Translations under genes and position numbers: made by a program
Part shown: in pieces, positions 1 through 6,998 of the stretch
How the letters are laid out: the number at the start of each line of letters is the position of its first letter
Position numbering within the stretch: position 1 is the stretch's first letter
Notes under the pieces: model-generated
Seen by the model: the letters and a program-made list of their open reading frames with translations, nothing else
The model's database searches: none
Told to the model about the DNA's origin: nothing
From: Acidimicrobiaceae bacterium
GTDB lineage: Bacteria; Actinomycetota; Acidimicrobiia; Acidimicrobiales; RAAP-2
Assembly: GCA_003131665.1 (NCBI GenBank)
Contig: PKWA01000053.1
Coordinates: forward strand, 1,436 to 12,124
Direction of reading: 5' to 3'
DNA length: 10,689 nt

Positions 1-201
1 AAAGGTGTCGATTCCGCCTCCCGCATAGAGATCCGAATGCGCAAACGCTCCCGCCAAATCCGCGCCCTCGCAAGCCGCAATAGATTCAGTGGTCGCGCCA
101 AACGACGATGGCGTTGTTCCAACCAGACTGAAACCGAGCGAAATCGAAGCGAGACAGAGAATGACCATGAGTCGCACGAGAGCCGAGCGGAAGAGTCCCA
201 T
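1..201 (-). CDS. Secreted protein, N-terminal part only (runs off left edge)
   Basis: Reading the minus strand from the ATG at 201-199 gives 67 codons that stay open to the window edge, so the gene continues to the left. Residues 1-10 are a positively charged start (MGLFRSALVR), residues 11-29 are a hydrophobic core and residues 30-36 (TTPSSFGA) end in a plausible signal-peptidase I site. The mature part begins with a Cys (about residue 44) followed by 'EGADLAGAFAHSD' and a Gly-rich stretch. An in-frame TAG lies only nine bases upstream of the ATG, so the start is well bounded; no clear Shine-Dalgarno is seen. The protein is likely exported. The opening pattern (Cys, then ADL, then a Gly-rich turn) vaguely recalls DUF4232-type secreted actinobacterial proteins, but too little is visible to assign a family. 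It is divergent from the anchored protein at 426. Confidence 0.72.
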   Translation of the reverse strand, partial: MGLFRSALVRLMVILCLASISLGFSLVGTTPSSFGATTESIAACEGADLAGAFAHSDLYAGGGIDTF

Positions 202-425
202 CTTGACGTTCTAATGCACATTCTTTAGATTTACTTGCAGGGGGCGAGAGACTACGAAGTCGGCCCGCTTGGCGGATCATGGGAGTTGGGCGCCGGAGCG
301 TGGAAACTTTCGTGCTACGTCGGGTCTCCGACGTCAATCAGAATGCGAGAAGCTCAAACGCCATCATTCGACACCAGAACCTGGCGCCGAGTCCTAGTCG
401 CTAGAACGACCTAACGTGATTCAAA
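202..425. promoter_or_regulatory. Divergent intergenic region between two exported-protein genes
   Basis: This 224-base gap separates two genes that point away from each other, so it must hold both promoters. The right gene has no recognisable Shine-Dalgarno before its ATG; an AT-richer stretch (TAACGTGATTCAAA) lies directly upstream, which could mean a leaderless or short-leader transcript. No -35/-10 pair could be placed with confidence on either strand. Confidence 0.35.
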
Positions 426-1613
426 ATGGATAAAAACAGAACTGGAGTTATTGAAGGACTACGAATTCGCCGTAGCCTCCTGGCGATTCTGGTCCTGACC
501 CTTCTTCTCGCTTCACAGATTGCGTTTCGAAGTCCAGCGATGAGCGCTTCTAGCCGAGTCAGTCCCGGAACGAGCCAATCAACGATTCCGGCGCCCGCAA
601 TCAGCGCTCCGTCACAAGTCCTTAGAACGGTGCCCGGTGGCGAACCCACGACCTTCATAGCCCGGTGGCAAACGAGCCAAAAAACCGTATTGGAGTCGTT
701 CTCCGCGCTGAGTGGATCCCTGCTCGGTGACGTCACGACTCTTCCGAGTACTCCGGCAGTTACCGTCGGCGGTCCCTACCGCGCCGGTGCCAACAACGTG
801 TGGCTCACCACGACGGGCGGACCTTATTACACCGACGACACTTCAACCGGCGATCCTCTACCGAACAGTTGCAACGCCACCGTGACGGTGCTTGATCCAA
901 CGTCTCATCGGGCATCGGTCGTTCTACATACTCCCAACTCCGAGTTGGTCTTTGACGCGGTGCCGAGCGCTGACGGCAAACGATATGCGTACCTGGTGGA
1001 GAACTGCACGTCGTACGAGAAACTGCACGTGGCCATTGGCAACCTCGCTAACTCCTCCACCATGACCATCGGCCTCAACACCACGCGCTGTCACTTCATA
1101 TCGCCACCCGCGTGGAGCAGCAATGGCTCTCAGCTCACCTTCGCCTACAGTCCCCCGACGCTGACCAAGAACACCATCGCAGAGCCGGCGGGGGTCTGTC
1201 CACTTCCCCTCGCCGGTGAAGTCGCGATCGTCTCGACGTCACGTTCCTCAGTGATCACCGCGAAGGAGTTGACGAAGGCACCCAAGGGTTGCTCCTACGT
1301 CGTCAGCGCCTTTGACTCGCTCGGGGTGGTCGCCGTCGATACCTGCGGCGCGACCGGGAAATCATCGACGTACCTCACACAAATGAATGAAAGCGGAACG
1401 GTTCTGCATCAATACGAGTTGAAACCGAACTCGGATCCAACAACACTGTCCGTGACGCCCAATGGTAGATACGTCCTCATTGATGAATACCAAGCCGGAG
1501 CACTTTCCAACGGAGAGCCGATCGAGTGGGTCTGGGTATTCAACGGACACTCCCTTCGCACGGTCGCTCAGTACGCGGAACCTGGTAGCCAAATCCGCTC
1601 CGGGTCGTGGTAG
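426..1613 (+). CDS. Membrane-anchored or secreted beta-propeller-like protein, Cys-rich
   Basis: The 395-residue product starts with a charged N-terminus (RIRR at 13-16) and one hydrophobic helix at about residues 17-34, then a Ser/Pro-rich stalk to about residue 72. It is therefore exported and either cleaved or anchored by the N-terminal helix. The rest is rich in short beta strands. Several segments resemble WD40/TolB-type propeller blades, clearest at residues 228-241 (PPAWSSNGSQLTFA), also at 177-190 (AVPSADGKRYAYL) and 340-353 (TLSVTPNGRYVLID). Six Cys lie in the outer domain (149, 194, 222, 258, 289, 307), compatible with three disulfides outside the cell. No catalytic motif is visible. 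The role is unknown; ligand or partner binding is a guess from the fold. The ATG at 426 was chosen because it places the charged residues just ahead of the helix. No clear ribosome site precedes it. Confidence 0.8.
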   Translation: MDKNRTGVIEGLRIRRSLLAILVLTLLLASQIAFRSPAMSASSRVSPGTSQSTIPAPAISAPSQVLRTVPGGEPTTFIARWQTSQKTVLESFSALSGSLLGDVTTLPSTPAVTVGGPYRAGANNVWLTTTGGPYYTDDTSTGDPLPNSCNATVTVLDPTSHRASVVLHTPNSELVFDAVPSADGKRYAYLVENCTSYEKLHVAIGNLANSSTMTIGLNTTRCHFISPPAWSSNGSQLTFAYSPPTLTKNTIAEPAGVCPLPLAGEVAIVSTSRSSVITAKELTKAPKGCSYVVSAFDSLGVVAVDTCGATGKSSTYLTQMNESGTVLHQYELKPNSDPTTLSVTPNGRYVLIDEYQAGALSNGEPIEWVWVFNGHSLRTVAQYAEPGSQIRSGSW

Positions 1614-1696
1614 GTGGTCAATGCTCGGTGCGTGACCCGTCACTTTCGTTTGCGAACATGACGCACGGCGTTAACGGGAGTGACCATTCACGTTCG

Positions 1697-2179
1697 TTAC
1701 GCGGGACCTGAGCCCAGTGCGACGACGGCACGGGCGGTGTCTAGACAACCGTGCTCGAGTGCAACCCATGTTTCGGTGAGGACGATTCGCCCATTGATCT
1801 TGTCATCGAGTGTCAAATCCACCCTCTCGGGATAGTGATGCAGGTGGCTTCTAAAGGCCCCCCGCGAGTACGTCAAGAGCAACTGACCAATCTGATGGTG
1901 GGAGTCCCCTGACCATATTTCAACGTCATCCCCGCACACGGCGACGGCCACGTGATGGGGAACGTTTTGTACCTCGTGAAGCTCGGGCAAGGGATCTTTC
2001 TTCACGAAGCTCAGGGCGGCCAGGCCCGCACCGCCCGTGCCAATTGCCGCCACGCCCAACATGAAAGACGTAATGATGTCAAACGTCACAGAATCGGCTG
2101 AGCGAAACCACGCACACTCTTTCGGAGTATGACCCTTCGCAATGAGGGCATGGCGAAGTGCCTGAACTGACTCGGACAT
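1697..2179 (-). CDS. Hypothetical protein with Gly-rich hydrophobic segment
   Basis: This 160-residue protein is not recognised. Residues 1-32 form a probably helical, soluble head (MSESVQALRHALIAKG). Residues 35-59 are hydrophobic and Gly/Ala-rich (SFMLGVAAIGTGGAGLAALSF) and could span a membrane or form a buried hairpin. Residues 70-145 look like alternating beta strands with many His (HH at 75-76, 94-95 and 114-115), ending in a helix at about 146-156. The shape resembles a small PH-like or stress-type domain behind a hydrophobic anchor, but no diagnostic motif is seen. Its ATG is 82 bases from the chosen start of the divergent DUF2237 gene, so the two probably share a control region. The coding call rests on an intact frame, protein-like composition and lack of a better frame in the region. 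Confidence 0.65.
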   Translation of the reverse strand: MSESVQALRHALIAKGHTPKECAWFRSADSVTFDIITSFMLGVAAIGTGGAGLAALSFVKKDPLPELHEVQNVPHHVAVAVCGDDVEIWSGDSHHQIGQLLLTYSRGAFRSHLHHYPERVDLTLDDKINGRIVLTETWVALEHGCLDTARAVVALGSGPA

Positions 2180-2261
2180 AGTGATTTTCTATCAAACTCC
2201 TGCTGACCTCAATCGAGTTGGCCGATCGCCGGAGACCGCCAAGTTCAGCGATACTGGTTCC

Positions 2262-2654
2262 ATGGTCGATCGAAACGTGTTAGGCGGTTCCTTAGAACCC
2301 TGTGGCATGGACCCCGTCACGGGCTTCTACCGTGACGGTGGTTGCACGACTGGAGCTGAGGACCTAGGGAGCCACACCATCTGCGCGGTGGTGACCTCTG
2401 AGTTTCTCGAGCACCAGCAAGGAATCGGCAACGACCTAACCACGCCGATGCCTCAATACGGGTTCCCGGGCCTCGTGCCCGGCGATCGGTGGTGCGTCAC
2501 CGCCGCCAACTGGCTGCGTGCCCATCTTGACGGGGCGGCGGCCTACGTGGTCCTCGCTTCGACACACGAGCGCGCCCTCGAGATCGTGCCTCTCGAAGCT
2601 ATCCGTGAGCACGCCGTGGACGTTCCGGCCGGGCCGGACGATTTTCGGGGCTAG
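2262..2654 (+). CDS. DUF2237 family protein
   Basis: The 130-residue product matches the DUF2237 pattern over its full length: NVLGGSLEPC near the start, DPVTGFYRDG (18-27), a Cys at 28, GAEDLGSHTICAV (31-43), GNDLTTPMPQYGFPGL (56-71), PGDRWC (73-78) and THERALEIVPLE (101-112). The four Cys (14, 28, 41, 78) sit in the conserved blocks. The family is small, widespread in bacteria and has no established biochemical function. I chose the ATG at 2262 because homologues begin a few residues before NVLGG. A GTG at 2181 is also in frame and would add 27 residues, but that extension does not look like the family and would start two bases from the divergent ATG at 2179. No strong Shine-Dalgarno precedes 2262. 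The gene converges on the methyltransferase gene with a 30-base gap. Confidence 0.9.
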   Translation: MVDRNVLGGSLEPCGMDPVTGFYRDGGCTTGAEDLGSHTICAVVTSEFLEHQQGIGNDLTTPMPQYGFPGLVPGDRWCVTAANWLRAHLDGAAAYVVLASTHERALEIVPLEAIREHAVDVPAGPDDFRG

Positions 2655-2684
2655 TCGGACGCGACGACTGATATTTGAAAGAAA

Positions 2685-3542
2685 CTACGTAGCCAGTTGG
2701 AGCGTCTCTGGCGCACCTGGGCTGTCCAACTTCACGGCTTGAAGCGTGTACGAAATGGGCAGCCGTTCTGGATTTTGACGAAGTCGGTACTCTCCCGCGC
2801 CCACTTCTTCCATCGCCTCTCCAAGGGCGTTCCAGGGGGCGGTGTCGTGTTCCTCGAAGGCGGTCAATTGCATACCCGCGTCCATGAGGGCAGTGACGAT
2901 CTGCGCGAGACCGTGATTGAAGTGGACGTAGTCGGGAGAGGTCAGAGGCTCCGTGTGTTCTACGTAGCTGTACGGCTCAGAGAAGGGGACGCCCTCAGTT
3001 TCAAAGTACGGGTACGCCACCACTAGGAGTCCGTCGGGTCGTGGATCGGCCAGCGACCACAGCATCGGATGCCCTTCTCGGATGAACAATCGACCACCAG
3101 GTCGAAGCAGTGAGGCGACGGTCCGAGCCCAACGGCGAATGTCGGGCAGCCAGCACAGTGCCCCTACACCGGTGTAGACCAGATCAAATCGTTCGGATCC
3201 GAGCGCGTCGACTGCGGCGTAGACCTCACTCTCCACGTAAGTGATCTCGACGCCACATTCAGTGGCGAGTGCCGCCGCGGCGTCAAGTGCCGGCCGCGAG
3301 AAATCTACGCCCGTCACGCTGCGCGGCCCGAGGCGAGCCAGTGACAACGTGTCGGTGCCGATGTGGCACTGCAGATGCACGACGTCCAGTCCCTCGATGC
3401 TGCCCAACCTCTCGAGGTCGAAGCGAACCACCTCCGACAGGTGCTTCGGGTCGGTGCGGTACTGCTCGAGTCCATAGCCGCGCACGTGATGAGGCACCCG
3501 GCTGTTCCAGTTCGCGAGGTTGACATTGACGTAGTCGCTCAT
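2685..3542 (-). CDS. Class I SAM-dependent methyltransferase
   Basis: The 285-residue protein has the Rossmann-type methyltransferase core. Motif I is VVHLQCHIGTDTLSLARLG (54-72), a known variant of the usual Gly-rich loop in which HLQCHIG replaces hLDLGCG. An acidic residue at the end of strand 2 (D80 in TGVDFS) should bind the SAM ribose. FDLVYTGVGALCWLPD (119-134) corresponds to motif IV, and LLRPGGRLFIREGHP (145-159) to the post-motif helix and strand 5. The C-terminal third (160-285) carries Tyr/Phe/His-rich loops that probably form the substrate pocket; the substrate is unknown. I chose the ATG at 3542 because MSDYVNVNLANW matches how such proteins usually begin. A GTG at 3593 would overlap the stop of the upstream membrane-protein gene (TAGTG) and add 17 residues. 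Neither start has a strong ribosome site. It is probably cotranscribed with that upstream gene. Confidence 0.92.
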   Translation of the reverse strand: MSDYVNVNLANWNSRVPHHVRGYGLEQYRTDPKHLSEVVRFDLERLGSIEGLDVVHLQCHIGTDTLSLARLGPRSVTGVDFSRPALDAAAALATECGVEITYVESEVYAAVDALGSERFDLVYTGVGALCWLPDIRRWARTVASLLRPGGRLFIREGHPMLWSLADPRPDGLLVVAYPYFETEGVPFSEPYSYVEHTEPLTSPDYVHFNHGLAQIVTALMDAGMQLTAFEEHDTAPWNALGEAMEEVGAGEYRLRQNPERLPISYTLQAVKLDSPGAPETLQLAT

Positions 3543-3592
3543 GACAACATCTTGACACTCGCTCGTGCGCTTCGTCTTTACGGCATCGTGCA

Positions 3593-4015
3593 CTATCCGA
3601 GCATCGAAACCGCCGCCAAGAGCACCGCGGTGGCGATCATCCAGGTTCCAAAGATGGTGGAAACGATGACGATGAAGTCTCCCCCGATGAGGATTCCAGC
3701 GAACAAGATGACGGCGACTGCCGTCGCATTGATCCCCGCCATCGTCCAGGCACCAGAGCGCCGCGTATTTCTAACTAAACGTCCGCTATATCTTCGGCTG
3801 AGACGCCCGGCTATCCAAAACACGGGCATGGAACCAATGAGCACGCCAACCGCGCTTGGCCAGCGACCGGCCGCGAAGAGGGCGGCGGCCACCACCACGG
3901 CGAACGCTGCGAACCACCGAGGAAGATTCACCAACGTTCGTGCGTCGATGCGTTCGTCGGCCTCCTCGGTCACGGGGGTTATTGTATGACTGATGTTGAG
4001 CCACGAAATAGCCAA
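3593..4015 (-). CDS. Four-helix membrane protein, function unknown
   Basis: The 140-residue product has a polar, acidic N-terminus (residues 1-30) followed by four hydrophobic segments at about 34-50, 52-70, 90-112 and 113-139. A strongly basic loop (RLSRRYSGRLVRNTRR, 71-86) separates helices 2 and 3 and should lie in the cytoplasm, which puts both ends inside. No family motif is recognised. The TTG at 4015 is preceded by GGGCAGGA with a five-base gap, a reasonable ribosome site; a GTG at 3973 in the same frame would shorten the protein by 14 residues. The gene ends right at the extended start of the methyltransferase, suggesting one transcript; it is divergent from the small membrane protein at 4106. 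Confidence 0.72.
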   Translation of the reverse strand: MAISWLNISHTITPVTEEADERIDARTLVNLPRWFAAFAVVVAAALFAAGRWPSAVGVLIGSMPVFWIAGRLSRRYSGRLVRNTRRSGAWTMAGINATAVAVILFAGILIGGDFIVIVSTIFGTWMIATAVLLAAVSMLG

Positions 4016-4028
4016 CCAGATCCTGCCC
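4016..4028 (-). promoter_or_regulatory. Ribosome binding site supporting a TTG start
   Basis: On the minus strand GGGCAGGA (4028-4021) is followed by five bases (TCTGG) and the TTG at 4015. It favours the TTG over the downstream GTG for the four-helix membrane protein. Confidence 0.45.
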
Positions 4029-4105
4029 GTACCAGGACCAGCGGATAGTTCCCTTCGCGCGCAGCAGAGAGCCGGGAACGGCTTGTCGAGCCTTGGTGGC
4101 GGCCT

Positions 4106-4405
4106 ATGGGTCTAATGCGCTTAGTCGACTCCCTCGAACTCCGCGGAGCCAATCGCTGGCGAGACAGTTACCCCGACCGCGCGAAGTACGGTGACCAAAT
4201 TGCCAATATGTACGGCGTAGCTCGTATCTGGAAGCGGTTCGCCTTTTGGACCTACGTCGTTGCCTTCGCCCTTCTGCTCATACCGGTGGGTCATGCCCTG
4301 CACTACGTCGGATCGCTTGTCTTCGTTTTTGGACTGGCTCCCCTCATCTGTTGGTTCGCCGAACGGATGAAATTCCGCAAAGCCATCAAGCTGGCCACTG
4401 AATAG
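4106..4405 (+). CDS. Small two-helix membrane protein
   Basis: The 99-residue product is not recognised. Residues 1-43 are polar and charged with many Arg, Asp and Tyr (ANRWRDSYPDRAKYGDQIAN) and should be cytoplasmic. Two hydrophobic segments follow at about 45-62 (AFWTYVVAFALLLIPVG) and 67-84 (YVGSLVFVFGLAPLICWF). A basic tail (ERMKFRKAIK) ends the protein, so by the positive-inside rule both ends face the cytoplasm. An ATG at 4106 and another at 4115 are both possible; only weak purine-rich sequence (GGTGGCGG) precedes the first. It lies between a divergent neighbour on the left and a convergent one on the right, so it is probably a single-gene unit. Confidence 0.62.
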   Translation: MGLMRLVDSLELRGANRWRDSYPDRAKYGDQIANMYGVARIWKRFAFWTYVVAFALLLIPVGHALHYVGSLVFVFGLAPLICWFAERMKFRKAIKLATE

Positions 4406-4421
4406 TCAGCTGATGTGTTTG

Positions 4422-4431
4422 GCCAATTGGC
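4422..4431. repeat. Perfect 10-base palindrome between convergent genes
   Basis: GCCAATTGGC lies in the 102-base gap between the convergent genes ending at 4405 and 4508. It has no loop and no U-run follows, so it is not a standard intrinsic terminator. It may be a protein-binding site or chance. I see no better terminator in this gap. Confidence 0.3.
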
Positions 4432-4507
4432 TTGTCACGATTACCACCTTCGTTAGTCACCGAGCAACTAAAACGTTCTTGCTGAGTCGTCAGTTACTCC
4501 GAAACAA

Positions 4508-5302
4508 CTACTCGATGGCGGACTGGAGGCTTCGGCCGTTCTGTTCTAAGTGTCGGATAAGCGACTCCATGCCACGTGTGTAGCCCTCGTTGCGAAGCTC
4601 GATGTACGGAAGGCCCCCGGCGTCGGCTCGCTCTTCGATGCCCGATCGAGAAATTTCCACCCGTTCGATAACTGCGTCAACCAGACCAGCGCGGTCCTCG
4701 TAGCCGTAGCTATCGAGGAGAAGGCGCAGTCGCGCAACCTGATCAACCTCGGGGTCGCTCCCGTTGTTGATCTCGGCTTCTGGAGAGCTGAGTGGTACCC
4801 ACTGCCAAGCCAAAAAGGCAATCTCCTCTTGAATGGTTCCGGGACCTGCGCCTTCCCAATCGACCATGCCGAGCAGTCGACCGCCTTTGAACACCGCGTT
4901 ATATGGGGCGAAGTCGTGGTGACAAATGATCTCTCCGGTTAAGAGGGCGCGCGGTCGATACTGCCAGTGCGCGCCGATAGAGGGAACGAAGTCCGCGACG
5001 GCGCGATGGTACGCGGCAACGGTCTTTCCAACTTCGACCAGCAACTCGTCACTCCAGAGCGATCCCGGCCAAGGAGTCACGGTCGCCGAGGTATCTCCCT
5101 CGATATAGCGCAATATTTCACGGCCCTGTTCGTCAAACCCGAGTGGTTCGGGAACCAGTAAAAAGCCCCGACTTCGAACATGAGTGAGGAGTCTTTGCAC
5201 TTCACTGCTCCAGGGCATCGGCAGACGACGAACAGTGTCCCCCGCGCGCACGACGACCGTGAGTCTGCCTCCGAGAAGCCGTTCTTCAGGAGTAATCGAC
5301 AT
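4508..5302 (-). CDS. Aminoglycoside phosphotransferase (APH)-fold kinase
   Basis: The 264-residue protein has the APH/choline-kinase fold. The N-lobe opens with RLTVVVRAGDTVRR (13-26), typical of an actinobacterial branch that uses Arg in this region, followed by a helix with E34. The hinge is near ILRYIEGD (63-70). The catalytic loop is ICHHDFAPYNAVF (126-138), with D130 as probable base and N135 as Mg ligand (HxDxxxxN). The second metal site is GMVDWEGAGPG (145-155), with D148. The C-lobe is helical and includes a Trp-rich segment (AFLAWQW). The family transfers phosphate from ATP to hydroxyls of small molecules; the substrate cannot be read from the sequence, and antibiotic resistance should not be assumed. 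The ATG at 5302 is the only plausible start. The gene stands alone: convergent on the left and divergent on the right. Confidence 0.93.
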   Translation of the reverse strand: MSITPEERLLGGRLTVVVRAGDTVRRLPMPWSSEVQRLLTHVRSRGFLLVPEPLGFDEQGREILRYIEGDTSATVTPWPGSLWSDELLVEVGKTVAAYHRAVADFVPSIGAHWQYRPRALLTGEIICHHDFAPYNAVFKGGRLLGMVDWEGAGPGTIQEEIAFLAWQWVPLSSPEAEINNGSDPEVDQVARLRLLLDSYGYEDRAGLVDAVIERVEISRSGIEERADAGGLPYIELRNEGYTRGMESLIRHLEQNGRSLQSAIE

Positions 5303-5327
5303 ACGTTGGCCTAAGCCCCCTTCTTAG

Positions 5328-5552
5328 ACAACTACTTGGGACGCGAGTGGTAGCCGACTCCCCTTTGCACGACGAGTACATATCTTAAATGAAGTTGGAA
5401 TTCAGCAACGCATAAGCAGAATTTTAGACTCCCCGGCTGATTACATCGACCCACTGCGTCAGCGCTACGGGTTTGACGTTCGTCACTTGCGAGACTTGTC
5501 GCTCGAGATCGTTCATCCGTCCCAAGGCCGCCCGCGGACGCTCACCGTATGA
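5328..5552 (+). pseudogene. Open frame without a start codon, possible gene remnant
   Basis: The 287-base gap between the phosphotransferase and the CMD-like gene contains a frame open from 5328 to a TGA at 5550-5552 (74 residues). It has no ATG or GTG. The last 45 or so residues read like a folded protein (DSPADYIDPLRQRYGFDVRH, then LRDLSLEIVHPSQ). A nearby ATG at 5389-5391 opens another frame (MKLEFSNA, then stop), and a one-base shift there would join it to the long frame. This could be a decayed gene, a short protein with an unusual start, or chance. I do not recognise the family. Apart from this, the gap must hold divergent promoters for both flanking genes, none of which I could place. 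Confidence 0.22.
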
Positions 5553-5578
5553 TGCGAACATTGTCCGTTGAGATGAAA

Positions 5579-5583
5579 GAGGT
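5579..5583 (+). promoter_or_regulatory. Ribosome binding site supporting a TTG start
   Basis: GAGGT is followed by six bases and the TTG at 5590. An in-frame TGA sits at 5569-5571, so this TTG is the only usable start that keeps the N-terminus of the CMD-like protein. Confidence 0.6.
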
Positions 5584-5589
5584 ACCGCG

Positions 5590-6147
5590 TTGGATACGTC
5601 ACGACCGTTACGAATTGCTCCCGTTCCTCAGGCCGAGCGCACGGGTCAGGTGCGAGAGCTGTTGGATCAGTCCTCCTCAGGCGCGGAAACCGATGCCAAC
5701 ATCTTCACCACGCTCGTCCGAGCGCCCGGCCTTTTTCGGCGTTGGCTTCCTTTCGGCGGAAAGCTACTCAGCGGAAAGTTGCCCGCCCGCGATCGAGAGC
5801 TCCTCATCCTGCGCACGGGTTGGAACTGTCGAGCCGAGTACGAGTGGGCCCAGCACGTCAGGCTGGCGCTGAGGTTGGGCATTACTGCTAGTGAAGTCGA
5901 ACGCGTGGCGCTCGGACCAGACGCCGATGGTTGGTCGCCGTTTGACGCTGCCTTGTTACGAGCGGCGGACGAACTGCACGAGACGTCGACGATCTCTGAC
6001 GCGACGTGGTCGATCGTCGCCGAGCGCTACGACACCGCGCAACTCATTGAGCTGCCCATGCTCGTAGGGCATTACCATCTAGTCGCGATGACGCTCAACA
6101 CCTTGGGCGTGGAACTCGACGACGGCCTTAGTGGCTTCCCGCGATGA
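5590..6147 (+). CDS. Carboxymuconolactone decarboxylase (CMD)-like protein
   Basis: The 185-residue protein matches the CMD/AhpD-like fold. The core motif is R69-E70-LLILR-TGWNC-RAEYEWAQH (69-89), with the family pattern E...R...C..EYEW..H (C80, E83, E85, W86, H89). The C-terminal helix LIELPMLVGHYHLVAMTLN (152-170) is also typical. Unlike AhpD peroxidases it has one Cys rather than a CxxC pair in the motif, so disulfide peroxidase activity is not expected; decarboxylase, dehydratase or lyase-type chemistry on a lactone or enone is possible but not shown. The TTG start is backed by a good ribosome site and an in-frame stop just upstream. The stop overlaps the start of the SDR gene (ATGA), so the two are almost certainly translated together and may act on the same small molecule. 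Confidence 0.92.
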   Translation: MDTSRPLRIAPVPQAERTGQVRELLDQSSSGAETDANIFTTLVRAPGLFRRWLPFGGKLLSGKLPARDRELLILRTGWNCRAEYEWAQHVRLALRLGITASEVERVALGPDADGWSPFDAALLRAADELHETSTISDATWSIVAERYDTAQLIELPMLVGHYHLVAMTLNTLGVELDDGLSGFPR

Positions 6148-6965
6148 GCGAAGCCCCAAGAGAAGCTTCCAACCAAGGGCGCCTCGTCGGGCGCCGAATA
6201 CTGGTGGTCGGCGCCGGCACCCAGACGAGTGATGACCCGGACGCGCCGATCGGTAACGGAAGGGCGATCAGCATTCGTTGCGCACGAGAGGGCGCGTCCG
6301 TTGTCTGCCTGGACCGAGACCTGGGCGCGTCAAGAGAAACGCTCGCCATGATCGAAGCCGATGGGGGAAACGGATTCGCCATCGAGGCCGATGTGACCAG
6401 TGCGGAAGCGTGCGCGAAAGCGGTCGGCCACGCAACGGAACTCTTGGGCGGTCTCGACGGACTGGTGCTAAACGTCGGCACTGGCCTCGGAAGTGGTCTG
6501 CGCCACACCAGCGCCGATCAGTGGGATCAGACCTTCGCCGTCAATGTCCGATCTCACTTCTTACTCTGTCAAGCCGCATTCGACTCGTTGTCAACGGCGG
6601 CTAGCGCCGGATCTTCCTCGGCGGTGGTCTTCGTGTCGTCGGTGGCCGGTCTCAAGCCAGGCAGTCGCATCCCTGCATACGACTCGTCGAAAGCGGCGTT
6701 GGCGGGACTCTGTCGGCACGTCGCCGCCGAGGGGGCGCGCCACCAAGTTCGAGCCAACGTCGTCGCCCCGGGCCTCATCGACACTCCCTTGGGTCGACTG
6801 GCCTCCGCTGGTCGTCCCAGTCGAAGTACGACACCGGTACCGCTGGGGCGCCAGGGCACCGCGTGGGAGGTGGCCAGCGTCGTTGCCTTTTTGCTGTCGG
6901 ACGACGCAAGTTACGTAACGGGACAAATACTCGCCGTCGATGGAGGATTGAGCAGCCTCATCTGA
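6144..6965 (+). CDS. Short-chain dehydrogenase/reductase (SDR)
   Basis: The 273-residue protein is a classical SDR. The cofactor loop is VVGAG...IGNGRA (21-41): between GAG and GNG lies an inserted acidic stretch (TQTSDDPDAP), longer than the usual TGxxxGIG. Strand 2 ends in CLDRD (55-59), where D57 suggests a preference for NAD(H). N110 in LVLNVG replaces the NNAG motif and N134 is the structural Asn. The catalytic set is S166 (VSSVAG), Y179 and K183 (YDSSK). PGLIDTP (209-215) and the C-terminal VTGQILAVDGG (258-268) are typical. Residues 219-232 give a short, Ser/Arg-rich substrate loop. The oxidised or reduced substrate is unknown. The ATG overlaps the CMD-like stop codon, so the gene is the second of a coupled pair. 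No clear terminator follows. Confidence 0.95.
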   Translation: MSEAPREASNQGRLVGRRILVVGAGTQTSDDPDAPIGNGRAISIRCAREGASVVCLDRDLGASRETLAMIEADGGNGFAIEADVTSAEACAKAVGHATELLGGLDGLVLNVGTGLGSGLRHTSADQWDQTFAVNVRSHFLLCQAAFDSLSTAASAGSSSAVVFVSSVAGLKPGSRIPAYDSSKAALAGLCRHVAAEGARHQVRANVVAPGLIDTPLGRLASAGRPSRSTTPVPLGRQGTAWEVASVVAFLLSDDASYVTGQILAVDGGLSSLI

Positions 6966-6998
6966 GTGGTGCGCCCGACGTCGGAGGAGCATTTCCCC

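Noticed and set aside
1632..1650. Possible terminator hairpin after the propeller-like gene (GTGACCCGTCAC then TTTCGTTT)
   Set aside because: The stem is only four base pairs with an interrupted T-run, too weak to call.
3363..3989. Long plus-strand open frame opposite the methyltransferase and membrane-protein genes
   Set aside because: It is antisense to two well-supported genes, has low-complexity Ala/Pro/Arg composition and no recognisable motif.
4508..5302. Antibiotic-resistance gene
   Set aside because: The APH fold is clear, but the branch is broad and acts on many metabolites; nothing in the sequence or context points to drug modification.
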